Source: Muriicola marianensis
GTDB taxonomy: Bacteria > Bacteroidota > Bacteroidia > Flavobacteriales > Flavobacteriaceae
DNA length: 64,000 nt
Direction of reading: 5' to 3'
Assembly: GCF_014638095.1 (NCBI RefSeq)
Contig: NZ_BMFH01000001.1
Span: 1,373,227-1,437,226 of the forward strand
The first letter of the stretch is position 1. The number at the start of each line of letters is the position of its first letter. The translations under genes and the position numbers were made by a program. Shown here in pieces: positions 43,305 through 52,176 of this stretch. The notes beneath the pieces were generated by a model, which was given only the letters and a program-made list of their open reading frames with translations, did not search any database and was not told where the DNA came from.

Positions 43305-43348
43305 CAAAATTACACAGAGGCCGGCAGGTAAAACATGACAAAAATCAT
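43305..43348 (-). promoter_or_regulatory. Fnr-type dyad and -7 element of hemN-usp
   Basis: CATGACAAAAATCATC has TGA-N6-TCA at 43336-43347 (centre 43341.5). The minus-strand -7 element TAATTTTG at 43312-43305 is a perfect TAnnTTTG, 29.5 bp from the centre. Predicted start about 10 nt upstream of the hemN ATG. Confidence 0.7.
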
Positions 43349-43399
43349 CTGAGGTCGACGCTCGTCGAATTGTGTTCAGGACAGTTCCCAGGGAAAAGG

Positions 43400-44758
43400 C
43401 TAATACGCATCCTTCATCCAGGAATAGGGCTCCCGCTTTATCCACGACCCACGCGTAAAATCAGGAAAATCCTGGGGTTCCCCTTTCCTGTTGATAGATG
43501 CTTCTGATAGAGGGGTTACCGCACTCCAGGCTGCCGCATCATAGGCATCCATCGGTGGAGCCACATTGGCCTTGGCCGATTCCACAAATGCGTTGAGCAC
43601 AAAGAAGTCCATCCCACTATGGCCCGCGCCGGCCGCGTATTCCCCGTACTTCTTCCATAGAGGGTGATCGTATTTCTCCAGCCAGGCGGTCGCCTCATCC
43701 CACTTGTGGGGTTCAGACATGCCTTCGATATAGATGCGGTTCCCATCGACCTCCCATAAACCATTAGCTCCCTGAACCCTGAATCCCAGGGAATAAGGCC
43801 TGGGCAGGTTACAGTCGTGCGTAATGATAATGGTCTCTCCCCTGGCTGTATCTACAGTCGTGGTGATCACATCACCCTGTTTAAACTTTACTCTGGCGTT
43901 GGGATGGTCTTCTCCCCCCTGCTTTACAATATGATTGTGCAGACCTATGGCCTTACTCGCATGGGAAGTGAGAGATACCAAGCGGTTCCCCCTGTTGATA
44001 TCCGCCATCACGGCCACCGGACCCAGTCCGTGGGTAGGATAGACATCGGCATTCCTCTTTACAGAATGCAGGGTACGCCAGCGTGCTTCTGAAACGGCCT
44101 TTTCTCCGAATTCAACCCCACCCCCGTAGGGTTGTTTCCCATTGTTGAATTTCACTTCCCGCAAATCGTGCTGATATCCGCAACGGAAATGAACCAGTTC
44201 ACCAAAGATCCCCTGTTTCACCATGTTGAGTACCGCCATGACATCCCTTCTGTAGTTGACGTTCTCCAGGATCATCATATGGGTGCCGGTGGCCTCATGG
44301 GTATTGACCAGGTCCCAGCACTCCTCCAGGGTATTGGCCGCAGAAACCTCGACCCCAGCATACTTTCCGGCCTTCATGGCATCGACGGTCATTCGGGTAT
44401 GCCAGAGCCAGGGGGTGGAGATAATTACCGCATCCACCTTATCTGAGGCCAGGAGGTTTAGGTAATCATGATCATTTTTGCCAAATACCAGTGCTTTTGA
44501 CTTTCCCATTTCCCTGATAAGGGCTTCACAAAGGGTGATCCGATCTGGGTCGATATCACAGATGGCGGTCACCCTGACATCTTTCCGCTGCAGGAGGTTC
44601 CGCAGATGGTTGGTTCCCCTGAGCCCGACCCCGATAAGTCCGACCCTTAGTTCTTCCCTGGCGGATTGCTCGTGCATGGCTGCCACGTACTGCGGCAGGA
44701 TACTCATCCCCGCCCCCGCAATCGCGGTATTTCGGATAAAATCCCTTCTGCTTGTCAT
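43400..44758 (-). CDS. Gfo/Idh/MocA oxidoreductase-fold protein, GH109-like, with Tat signal
   Basis: A 452-residue secreted protein. A twin-arginine leader (SRRDFIRNTAIAGAGMSILP) precedes a Rossmann NAD-binding domain (LRVGLIGVGLRGTNHLRNLL) and a C-terminal domain with AGVEVSAANTLEECW, THGLGPVAVMADINRG and GAGHSGMDFFVLNAFVESA. The THGLGP and GHSGMD motifs resemble GH109 glycosidases (NAD-dependent alpha-N-acetylgalactosaminidase). Other exported family members act on unknown sugars, so the substrate is open. Divergent from a sugar nucleotidyltransferase and kinase pair that could use the freed amino sugar. Confidence 0.82.
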   Translation of the reverse strand: MTSRRDFIRNTAIAGAGMSILPQYVAAMHEQSAREELRVGLIGVGLRGTNHLRNLLQRKDVRVTAICDIDPDRITLCEALIREMGKSKALVFGKNDHDYLNLLASDKVDAVIISTPWLWHTRMTVDAMKAGKYAGVEVSAANTLEECWDLVNTHEATGTHMMILENVNYRRDVMAVLNMVKQGIFGELVHFRCGYQHDLREVKFNNGKQPYGGGVEFGEKAVSEARWRTLHSVKRNADVYPTHGLGPVAVMADINRGNRLVSLTSHASKAIGLHNHIVKQGGEDHPNARVKFKQGDVITTTVDTARGETIIITHDCNLPRPYSLGFRVQGANGLWEVDGNRIYIEGMSEPHKWDEATAWLEKYDHPLWKKYGEYAAGAGHSGMDFFVLNAFVESAKANVAPPMDAYDAAAWSAVTPLSEASINRKGEPQDFPDFTRGSWIKREPYSWMKDAY

Positions 44759-44840
44759 ATTCCTATTTGATTTGATGGGTTGCTCATCGATGAAAATATG
44801 AAATTCTCCCTGTCCCCCTTCGTTTTCTTTTCTAAAAACT

Positions 44841-44848
44841 TATTTTTG
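44841..44848 (+). promoter_or_regulatory. -7 element of the nucleotidyltransferase gene
   Basis: TATTTTTG is a perfect TAnnTTTG, 17 bp before the ATG at 44866. A TTCG at 44819-44822 lies 18 bp upstream as a partial -33 match. Confidence 0.5.
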
Positions 44849-44865
44849 GGCCCAAAGAAAAATAG

Positions 44866-45750
44866 ATGACCTTATTACTGATGGCTGCCGGCAGAGGCAG
44901 TCGATACGGAGCCCTCAAACAGTTCGATGGGCTTGGCCCAAAGGAAGAATTCCTGATGGAGTTCAGCATATACGATGCCCTGGAGAATGGCTTCGACCAT
45001 ATCGTGGTGATCACCCAGAAAGACAATGTCAGTTTCCTGCAGGAATATCTGTCGGCCAGGATCCCGGCCGGAATAAAACTCGATGTGGTCTCCCAGGACC
45101 TCAATGATCTCCCGGAAGGAGTGTCCTATTCGGGAGAAAGGGCAAAACCCTGGGGTACCGCCCATGCCGTTTGGTCTGCCAGAAAGGTTATTGACGGTCC
45201 TTTTTCCGTTATCAACGCCGACGATTACTACGGAAAGAAGGCCTTCGAAAATGCAGCGGCCTTCGTGGAGAGGGATGAGGATAACAACTCCTTCGGCCTT
45301 GTTGCCTACACCCTGAAGGATACACTGTCCCCCTACGGTTCTGTCTCCAGAGGCGTCTGTAAACAGGAAGGGAAGTACCTGAGTTCGGTACAGGAGCGGA
45401 CGGAGATCGCAGAAGGTGAAAACGGGATCGTGGATGCCGATTCGGGAATTGAATTTAAGGGAGATGAGCTGGTCAGTATGAACTTCTGGGTGTGCAGACC
45501 CTCTGTTTTCGACCGGATCGAGCAGGACCTCAGAAGCTTTATCAAAAAAGGTGAGAACCTCGAAAAAGGGGAAGTCTACCTGCCCTTTGTGATCCAGGCT
45601 ATGCTGGAGGAAGGTGCCACCCGCGTGGAAGTCATTCCCTCTAAAAGTATGTGGTTTGGGGTCACCTATGCCAATGACAAGGAAACGGCCATGGACCACC
45701 TCAGGAAGATGACGGAGGCAGGACAGTACAGGTCGCCCCTCTGGAACTAA
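44866..45750 (+). CDS. Sugar-phosphate nucleotidyltransferase
   Basis: A 294-residue NTP-transferase fold protein. The nucleotide loop LLMAAGRGSRYGALKQFDGLGP is the usual GxGxR...K pattern, and NADDYYGKKAFENAA is the metal-binding Asp motif. The start MTLLLMAAGRGSRYGA is close to the family consensus. It lacks a left-handed beta-helix, so it is not GlmU-like. It stops 19 bp before the kinase gene, so the two probably activate the same sugar 1-phosphate. Confidence 0.82.
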   Translation: MTLLLMAAGRGSRYGALKQFDGLGPKEEFLMEFSIYDALENGFDHIVVITQKDNVSFLQEYLSARIPAGIKLDVVSQDLNDLPEGVSYSGERAKPWGTAHAVWSARKVIDGPFSVINADDYYGKKAFENAAAFVERDEDNNSFGLVAYTLKDTLSPYGSVSRGVCKQEGKYLSSVQERTEIAEGENGIVDADSGIEFKGDELVSMNFWVCRPSVFDRIEQDLRSFIKKGENLEKGEVYLPFVIQAMLEEGATRVEVIPSKSMWFGVTYANDKETAMDHLRKMTEAGQYRSPLWN

Positions 45751-45769
45751 CCGGTTAGTCTTTATAGCG

Positions 45770-46822
45770 ATGGGAGGTATCACCCCGAAAATGGCCCTGG
45801 ATCATTTTGTGATCGAAAGAAAAACCTACGGTGTAAAACCCCTGTCTACGGGCTATATCAACGATACCTACACCATCTTTGACGGACATGTCCCGGTTTT
45901 TCTCCTTCAGCGTGTAAACGAAAAAGTTTTCCATGACATTCCCGGACTCATGGAGAATTTGGAGGCTGTTTTACCCGCTCTCAAAGGTATGGGCTATCAC
46001 CCCGTATCCTTTTACTACACCAAGGCACGTCATCCTTATTATTGCGATAAAAATGGGCAGTACTGGCGCCTGATGTCCTTTGTGCCAAACGGAGTTTCTT
46101 ACGATTTCACTACCGATCCGGATATTGCCTTTGAATCAGGCAGGATCCTGGGAATATTTCATCGACTTACCGAAAAAATCGCTACGAAATCGATCAAAGA
46201 AATACTGGTGGGTTTCCACCACCTCAGTAAAAGAGAAGGAGAATTCAAAATGGCAGTTGAGAATGCTTCAGAGGAAAGGAAACAAAAAGCCCGGGAAGAG
46301 ATCTCATTTGCAAACGATTTGCTCGAGAAATTACATGGGAATAGACCCATTGACCTTCCCCTCCGCATTTGCCACAATGACACCAAGCTCAATAATTTCT
46401 TATTCGATTCCAAAACAGGGAAAGGGCTGTGCCTGGTCGATTTGGATACCGTCATGCCGGGTTACCTGCACTATGACCTGGGGGATGCGATCCGGATCCT
46501 GGCCAACCCAAACCCGGAGGATGAGCGGGATTTAGAAAAGATCACCTTCGATCTGCACATGGTCAAAACCTTCCTGGAAGGGATAAGGGAAAGCGGACTG
46601 GAACTCAGCGAGAGCGAAAGACTCGCAATACCCTATGGTGCAATCCTCATGCCTTTTTTGCACGGGATCAGGGCACTTACGGATTATCTGCAGCACGACC
46701 GCTATTATCGGGTGACCTACCCGCAGGAAAACCTCAACCGAGCCAGAAGCCTCTTCGCAGTGGCTCTCAAAGCCTCAGAGAACAGCGCAGCGCTCGCTGG
46801 GATCGTAAAAGAAGTATTTTGA
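45770..46822 (+). CDS. Aminoglycoside phosphotransferase-fold sugar kinase
   Basis: A 350-residue kinase of the APH/choline-kinase fold. The nucleotide loop includes GYINDTYTIFDG and LLQRVN (ATP-binding Lys/Arg region), and the Brenner motif is RICHNDTKLNNFLFD (catalytic Asp) followed by CLVDLDTVMPG (metal Asp). It resembles N-acetylhexosamine 1-kinase (NahK) type enzymes. Pairing with a nucleotidyltransferase supports a route from free sugar to NDP-sugar. Confidence 0.82.
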   Translation: MGGITPKMALDHFVIERKTYGVKPLSTGYINDTYTIFDGHVPVFLLQRVNEKVFHDIPGLMENLEAVLPALKGMGYHPVSFYYTKARHPYYCDKNGQYWRLMSFVPNGVSYDFTTDPDIAFESGRILGIFHRLTEKIATKSIKEILVGFHHLSKREGEFKMAVENASEERKQKAREEISFANDLLEKLHGNRPIDLPLRICHNDTKLNNFLFDSKTGKGLCLVDLDTVMPGYLHYDLGDAIRILANPNPEDERDLEKITFDLHMVKTFLEGIRESGLELSESERLAIPYGAILMPFLHGIRALTDYLQHDRYYRVTYPQENLNRARSLFAVALKASENSAALAGIVKEVF

Positions 46823-46834
46823 GAAACAGATATT

Positions 46835-48013
46835 TTATTTGAATGCCTGGTGACCGGTAATGTCTGCTCCTGTGATCAACAGGTGAATGTCATGGGTCCC
46901 TTCATAGGTGATCACCGATTCCAGGTTCATCATATGCCTCATGATGGAGTATTCTCCGGTGATGCCCATTCCGCCCAGTACCTGCCTTGCTTCCCTGGCG
47001 ATCTTGATCGCCATCTCCACGTTGTTCCTTTTGGCCATGGAGATCTGCGCCGTGGTGGCCCTGCCCTCGTTCTTCAGTTGTCCCAGCCGGAAGGCGAGCA
47101 ACTGGGCCTTTGTGATCTCGGTGATCATCTCTGCCAGTTTCTTTTGTTGCAACTGGGTAGCCGCAATAGGCTTGCCGAATTGTACCCTCTCCTTGGCGTA
47201 CCTCAGGGCGGTATCATAGCAATCCATTGCCGCTCCTATCGCTCCCCAGGCAATTCCGTATCGGGCAGAGTCCAGGCACCCCAGTGGAGCCCCCAGGCCA
47301 TTTTTACCGGGAAGGAGGTTTTCTTTTGGTACTTTGACATTGTCGAAGATCAATTCCCCGGTCGCTGAAGCCCGCAACGACCATTTGTTGTGCGTCTCGG
47401 GGGTTGAGAAGCCTTCCATCCCTCTCTCGACGATCAGGCCGTGGATCCTGCCTTCCTCGTTCTTGGCCCATACAATAGCGATATCGGCAAAGGGAGAATT
47501 GGAGATCCAGAGTTTTGCCCCGTTGAGAAGATAATGATCCCCTTTATCCTTGAAGTTCGTGGTCATCCCACCGGGATTGGAACCGTGGTCTGGCTCCGTG
47601 AGCCCGAAGCATCCCATCAGTTCTCCCGTTGCCAGTTTAGGCAGGTATTTCTTTCGCTGCTCCTCTGTACCGTATGTGTATATGGGATACATCACCAGGG
47701 AGGATTGTACGGAAGCTGTGGACCGTACCCCGCTGTCTCCCCTTTCGATCTCCTGCATGATCAGACCATAGCTGATCTGGTCCAAGCCTGCACCTCCGTA
47801 CTCTTCCGGGATATAAGGGCCAAATGCCCCGATTTCAGCCAGGCCTTTAAGGATCTGGGTGGGGAATTCTGCCTTTTGTGCATACTCCTCGATAATGGGC
47901 GAAATATCGCGTTTCACCCATTGGCGGGCAGCATCCCTAACCAGCAGGTGCTCCTCGCTCAACAGATCGTCCAAATTGTAATAATCAGGTGCTTCAAAAA
48001 GGTCGGGCCTCAT
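46835..48013 (-). CDS. Acyl-CoA dehydrogenase, glutaryl-CoA-dehydrogenase-like
   Basis: A 392-residue flavoprotein starting MRPDLFEAPDYYNLDDLL. FGLTEPDHGSNPGGMTT (FAD/substrate loop) and the end with catalytic Glu YEGTHDIHLLITG are typical of the glutaryl-CoA dehydrogenase branch, which also decarboxylates. A longer start at 48031 is possible, but a perfect minus-strand -7 element (TACCTTTG, 48036-48029) overlaps it, so 48013 is preferred. Two domains of the pathway, lysine or tryptophan catabolism, are not otherwise seen. Confidence 0.88.
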   Translation of the reverse strand: MRPDLFEAPDYYNLDDLLSEEHLLVRDAARQWVKRDISPIIEEYAQKAEFPTQILKGLAEIGAFGPYIPEEYGGAGLDQISYGLIMQEIERGDSGVRSTASVQSSLVMYPIYTYGTEEQRKKYLPKLATGELMGCFGLTEPDHGSNPGGMTTNFKDKGDHYLLNGAKLWISNSPFADIAIVWAKNEEGRIHGLIVERGMEGFSTPETHNKWSLRASATGELIFDNVKVPKENLLPGKNGLGAPLGCLDSARYGIAWGAIGAAMDCYDTALRYAKERVQFGKPIAATQLQQKKLAEMITEITKAQLLAFRLGQLKNEGRATTAQISMAKRNNVEMAIKIAREARQVLGGMGITGEYSIMRHMMNLESVITYEGTHDIHLLITGADITGHQAFK

Positions 48014-48028
48014 AATAGAAAATTTTGT

Positions 48029-48036
48029 CAAAGGTA
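48029..48036 (-). promoter_or_regulatory. -7 element of the acyl-CoA dehydrogenase gene
   Basis: TACCTTTG on the minus strand is a perfect TAnnTTTG 15 bp upstream of the preferred ATG at 48013. No TTG at the usual distance was seen. Confidence 0.4.
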
Positions 48037-48085
48037 CTCAAAGAAACCCATGGATAAAACAGATTATCGGGGGAAAAAGATAACC

Positions 48086-49186
48086 TCAATACTCCCCTTC
48101 ACGATTGAGGTAATGCGCCAGAAGGGAATGGAAATGGTGCACTCCTCTCTCCCGTGTAGGGGAAAAACGCCCGGCCTGATAGAAGCGGGAACGTATCCCC
48201 TTATGTACTCCTTCCACCACCGCCTCGTCTTCCATCTCCACCTTGTCCAGACCGGTACCCGCACCCTTATCGAGCTTAGAGGCATCGTATACATAGGTGA
48301 GGAATGACACTTTAGTCTTGGAAAGGTCGATGGGGTTGACGATGTTGACCGAGAGTCCCCAGGGATAAAAATTGAACATCATGTTAGGAAAGACCCAAAA
48401 GTAGTAGGCAGCCACTTTTTTACCGTGATCTACATGGCCTTCAGGCAAGTCGAATATATCGTCTGTCCCTTCGGCGTAGCCGATCTGCAGATTACAGTGG
48501 TCAAAGAGAACTGTCTCGTAATTGCCGTAATCCAGTACCTCATTGAGATCCTCGTGAACAAAGGGAATGTGAAATCCCTCGAGGTAATTATCGCAATACA
48601 GGGCCCAATGGGCGTGGATCGCATATTCTTTGTCCCTGGATGCATCCCTTTTAAATTTATCCAGGGGCATGAATCCTATACGCTCTTCCATACGGTCGAT
48701 GACCGATTGAAAGTCGAATGCCGGCGTGAGTCCGGCAAAAATGAAGGGACCCCATTGGCGCACTGGAAAGGCATGGAGATCGTCGCAGGTCCTGGGAAAA
48801 TCAAGGGTTTCCGCGAATTCCGGCATAAATTCGAATTTGCCGTCAAGGCCGAATCGTCTGCCGTGGTATCCGCAGACCAGTTTTCTGTATTTGCCTGCAT
48901 TCTCAACGACCAGGTTCCCCCGGTGGGTACAGACGTTGCTCAGGCAATGGACCCTCCCTTCCCCGTCTTTTGAAAGCAACAAAGGTTCATCCAGAAAGCC
49001 CGGAAGGAGGGTTGAAGGAGTCGCATAGCCCTTTTCTTTCAGGCTGGATGTGTCACCCATCCAATGCCAGGATCGATAGAATACCTTTTCCCTCAAGGCT
49101 TCAAATACTTCAGGATGGCGATAAAAACTGGTAGGCAGGGTACTGGCTTTCCGAATATCCGGATCGATAGAGAATTTTGGGATCAC
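48086..49186 (-). CDS. Rieske-type ring-hydroxylating oxygenase alpha subunit
   Basis: A protein of about 366 residues with an N-terminal Rieske [2Fe-2S] domain, CTHRGNLV ... CGYHGRRF (CxH-x17-CxxH), and a C-terminal catalytic domain with mononuclear iron ligands expected in NYLEGFHIPFVHEDLNEVLDY. The family hydroxylates aromatic or quaternary-amine substrates; GHVDHGKKVAAYYFWVFPNMMFNFYPWGLSVNIV is like the choline/carnitine oxygenase branch. Two starts are possible: ATG at 49252, overlapping the divergent permease gene, or GTG at 49186, which removes the overlap and is preferred. Confidence 0.85.
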   Translation of the reverse strand: MIPKFSIDPDIRKASTLPTSFYRHPEVFEALREKVFYRSWHWMGDTSSLKEKGYATPSTLLPGFLDEPLLLSKDGEGRVHCLSNVCTHRGNLVVENAGKYRKLVCGYHGRRFGLDGKFEFMPEFAETLDFPRTCDDLHAFPVRQWGPFIFAGLTPAFDFQSVIDRMEERIGFMPLDKFKRDASRDKEYAIHAHWALYCDNYLEGFHIPFVHEDLNEVLDYGNYETVLFDHCNLQIGYAEGTDDIFDLPEGHVDHGKKVAAYYFWVFPNMMFNFYPWGLSVNIVNPIDLSKTKVSFLTYVYDASKLDKGAGTGLDKVEMEDEAVVEGVHKGIRSRFYQAGRFSPTRERGVHHFHSLLAHYLNREGEY

Positions 49187-49245
49187 AACCCTATTAATTT
49201 GTACTTTTAAAAGTATGGAATTCTTTTCGATTAACTGCCCGTCTG

Positions 49246-50565
49246 ATGTCATCGAAACCTAAGAAGGGCAAATTAGGAATCTGGATGGCCACCTCTCTGG
49301 TCATCGGGAATATGATCGGAGCGGGGGTCTTTATGATGCCGGCCGCACTCGCAGAATTTGGCGGGATAAGCATCTTGGGCTGGCTGGCCTCCTCCATAGG
49401 AGCTATCCTCCTCGCCCTGGTTTTCAGCAGACTTAGCAACATGGTCCGTGACAATAATGGCGGACCTTACGCCTTTGCAAGACAAGGGTTCGGAGACTAT
49501 GTGGGTTTTATGGTCGCTTGGGGATACTGGATCGCCGTCTGGACCGCAGTCGCAGCCCTCTCCATCGCCTTTGTCAGTGCTATGAGTATTTTTTTTCCGG
49601 TTTTAAATCAGGAACCTGTGGCGGCCCTGATGACCGGCCTTTCTGCCATATGGTTCCTCAGCTGGGTCAATTCCAGAGGAGTTCGGTCTTCCGGAAAGAT
49701 GCAGGTTCTGACCACCATTCTTAAGCTTTCTCCAATACTGATTATCATACTTGGAGGATTTTTCTTTTTTAATGCGGATAACTTTATCCCGTTCAATGCC
49801 AGTGATACATCCTCCTTCAATGCCATTGCCATCACTGGAACAATGACTCTTTACGCCTTCCTCGGACTCGAATGTGCAACAATCCCGGCAGATAATGTCA
49901 AGGACCCGGAAAAGACCATCCCCAGGGCTACCCTTCTCGGAACATTGATCACTACCGCGGTATATATCCTCGGTACTGTGGTGGTCATGGGTCTCGTTCC
50001 ACTCGATAAATTGACGAATTCTCCGGCTCCCTTTGCCGATGCGATGAAGGTCATGACCGGAGAAACAGGAAGTTATATTGTGGCCGGAGGTGCTGCCATT
50101 GCTGCCTTTGGCGCACTCAACGGTTGGATCCTGATACAGAGTCAGCTGGCCAGGGCCATCTCCAATGATGGACTTTTCCCTAAGGTATTTCAGAAAGAAA
50201 ATTCTAACGGGGTCCCGGTCTGGGGAATTGTCATTGGCAGTGCCCTCAGTTCCCTGGTCATGCTGATGAATTATACGGAAGGACTGGTGGAACAGTTTAA
50301 GTTCATTATTCTTCTCTCTACCCTTTGTACCCTGGTACCCTATCTGTTCTCGGCCGCTGCCTATGTAGCTATTTCCCTGGACAGGACCGGAACCAACAGG
50401 CCGGGGTTGCGGATCTTTATCCTGGGCGGACTCACATTTTTGTATGCGATGTGGGCCGTTTTCGGTGCCGGGGAAGAGGCTGTTTTCTGGGGCTTTATCC
50501 TGTTGCTGGCAGGCACACCGTTCTACGTCTGGCTGAAATGGAAAAACGACCTATCAAACAGGTAA
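49246..50565 (+). CDS. APC-family amino acid permease
   Basis: A 439-residue, 12-helix transporter. The substrate loop of helix 1 is GNMIGAGVFMMPAALAEFGG, as in AdiC-type arginine/agmatine and related antiporters; GLECATIPADNVKDPEKTIPRAT in helix 6-7 also fits that group. It overlaps or abuts the dimethylargininase-like gene, which suggests an arginine-type substrate. A TTAATTTG -7-like element is at 49194-49201. Confidence 0.88.
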   Translation: MSSKPKKGKLGIWMATSLVIGNMIGAGVFMMPAALAEFGGISILGWLASSIGAILLALVFSRLSNMVRDNNGGPYAFARQGFGDYVGFMVAWGYWIAVWTAVAALSIAFVSAMSIFFPVLNQEPVAALMTGLSAIWFLSWVNSRGVRSSGKMQVLTTILKLSPILIIILGGFFFFNADNFIPFNASDTSSFNAIAITGTMTLYAFLGLECATIPADNVKDPEKTIPRATLLGTLITTAVYILGTVVVMGLVPLDKLTNSPAPFADAMKVMTGETGSYIVAGGAAIAAFGALNGWILIQSQLARAISNDGLFPKVFQKENSNGVPVWGIVIGSALSSLVMLMNYTEGLVEQFKFIILLSTLCTLVPYLFSAAAYVAISLDRTGTNRPGLRIFILGGLTFLYAMWAVFGAGEEAVFWGFILLLAGTPFYVWLKWKNDLSNR

Positions 50566-50567
50566 AG

Positions 50568-51452
50568 ATGCCCGAGAAATATACAAGTCAATCCGAATAC
50601 TTACCCCTGGACCAGGTGTTGGTCATGCCGGTCGCTGAGGCGTTTCAGGATAGGAGTAAAATAGAAGCAGAATGGGAAAAGCTGAATTACCTGGAGCTTC
50701 CGGACCTGCCACTCGCGCTGGCAGAATATCAGGATTTCATGAGCCTTTTGCGTAAGAGCGGAGCGGAGATATTCTCTTTTGCCAAAGGGGATTCCCTTAC
50801 CCTGGATGCCGTTTATTGCCGGGATGCCAGTATTGTGACCGACCAGGGAGTGATCCTTTGCCGGATGGGAAAGGAACAGAGGCAGGGTGAGCCTTTGATC
50901 CAGGAAAAAGTCTTCGAAACATTGGATATTCCCATTCTGGGGAGGATCGAGGCGCCGGGTACCCTGGAGGGGGGTGATGTGGCCTGGCTCGACAGACAAA
51001 CCCTGGCCGTGGGCCGTAGTTACCGTACAAATTCTAACGGGATTGAACAACTGACCGGTATGATGAGGGCGATAGGCGTTGATGTGATTACGGTCGCCCT
51101 GCCCCATTTCAGGGGTCCTTCGGACGTATTTCACCTTATGTCTATCCTGAGTCCCCTGGACCGGGATCTAGCCGCGGTGTATTCTCCCCTCATGCCGATA
51201 GCCTTCCGGAATATTCTGCTGGAACGCGGGTATCAGCTGGTTGAAGTGCCGGAATCCGAGTTTGACAGCCTGGGATGCAACATCCTGGCTACCGGACCCA
51301 GACAGTGTGTGATGGCCGAAGGAAATCCCATTACGGAAGCGGCCCTTCGCAAGGAAGGATGTACGGTATCCACCTATACGGGAAATGAGGTCAGTGTTAA
51401 GGGAGGGGGCGGACCTACCTGCCTGACAAGGCCCTTGAGAAGAAGAATATAG
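50568..51452 (+). CDS. Dimethylargininase / amidinotransferase-family hydrolase
   Basis: A 294-residue guanidino-modifying enzyme starting MPEKYTSQSEYLPLDQVL, 2 bp after the permease stop; a longer start at 50538 would overlap it by 28 bp. Catalytic residues are visible: DAVYCRDASIV, GTLEGGDVAWLD, the His in LPHFRGPSDVFHLMSIL (family HLDT-like position), and the nucleophile Cys in GGGPTCLTRPLRR. It would hydrolyse methylarginines (or arginine) to citrulline. Pairing with an amino acid permease supports use of an external arginine derivative. Confidence 0.85.
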   Translation: MPEKYTSQSEYLPLDQVLVMPVAEAFQDRSKIEAEWEKLNYLELPDLPLALAEYQDFMSLLRKSGAEIFSFAKGDSLTLDAVYCRDASIVTDQGVILCRMGKEQRQGEPLIQEKVFETLDIPILGRIEAPGTLEGGDVAWLDRQTLAVGRSYRTNSNGIEQLTGMMRAIGVDVITVALPHFRGPSDVFHLMSILSPLDRDLAAVYSPLMPIAFRNILLERGYQLVEVPESEFDSLGCNILATGPRQCVMAEGNPITEAALRKEGCTVSTYTGNEVSVKGGGGPTCLTRPLRRRI

Positions 51453-51453
51453 G

Positions 51454-52176
51454 CTACATTTTCAGATAGAAATCCCTGCACAGGGCCTTGTAATCCTTCG
51501 TATACTCGTGCCGCCGTTTTTCTATGGTCAATTGGTCTTCCTGAACCTCCTGTTCTCTTCTTGAAAACGCGAGCAAACTGCGTTTGATGGGGGATTTGGG
51601 AGTACCTTTTACCCTTGTAGCCTTGAAAAGGTTAAGTCCGGCTTCACGGGCCATCTGCCGAAATGAAGTTTCTGTATGGAAAGGGATAATAGTTGCAAAG
51701 ACCCCCTCGTCTGCTAAAAGCATCTCCACCCCATGGATGAGTTCACTGAAAGGCAGGGCGATGTTTTGTCGTGCCCTGTCCCGGGACTCGGAACCACTGG
51801 TCACGGTCTCGGAATGGAAAGGAGGGTTGGAGACGATCAGATCATAGGACGCATCGCATTCTTCAACCATCTCATCCAACCCTGCGTGGTAACAAAAGAG
51901 TCGGTCTGACCAGGGTGATGCCTCAAAATTTTCCACACATTGCTCAAAAGCATCTCCATCGATCTCCACCGCATCGATGGTATCAGCCATAGTGCGTTGT
52001 GCGAGCATAAGAGCAATGAGGCCGGTACCTGTGCCTATATCCAATATAGATGCCGGTTCAGTATCCACCGGTGTCCATGCACCGAGAAGGACTCCGTCCG
52101 TGCCAACCTTCATGGCACATCGGTCCTGACAGATCTCGAATTGCTTAAAACGAAACGGACTTTCCATTCCCTGCAT
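51454..52176 (-). CDS. trmN: tRNA1(Val) A37 N6-methyltransferase-like protein
   Basis: A 240-residue SAM-dependent methyltransferase: SAM loop ASILDIGTGTGLIALMLAQ and catalytic motif IVSNPPFHSE, with the start FRFKQFEICQDRCAMKVGTDGVLLGAW that is specific to the TrmN6/YfiC group. Coupled to rimM by a TAATG overlap, so it belongs to the rpsP-rimM-trmN translation operon. Confidence 0.9.
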   Translation of the reverse strand: MQGMESPFRFKQFEICQDRCAMKVGTDGVLLGAWTPVDTEPASILDIGTGTGLIALMLAQRTMADTIDAVEIDGDAFEQCVENFEASPWSDRLFCYHAGLDEMVEECDASYDLIVSNPPFHSETVTSGSESRDRARQNIALPFSELIHGVEMLLADEGVFATIIPFHTETSFRQMAREAGLNLFKATRVKGTPKSPIKRSLLAFSRREQEVQEDQLTIEKRRHEYTKDYKALCRDFYLKM

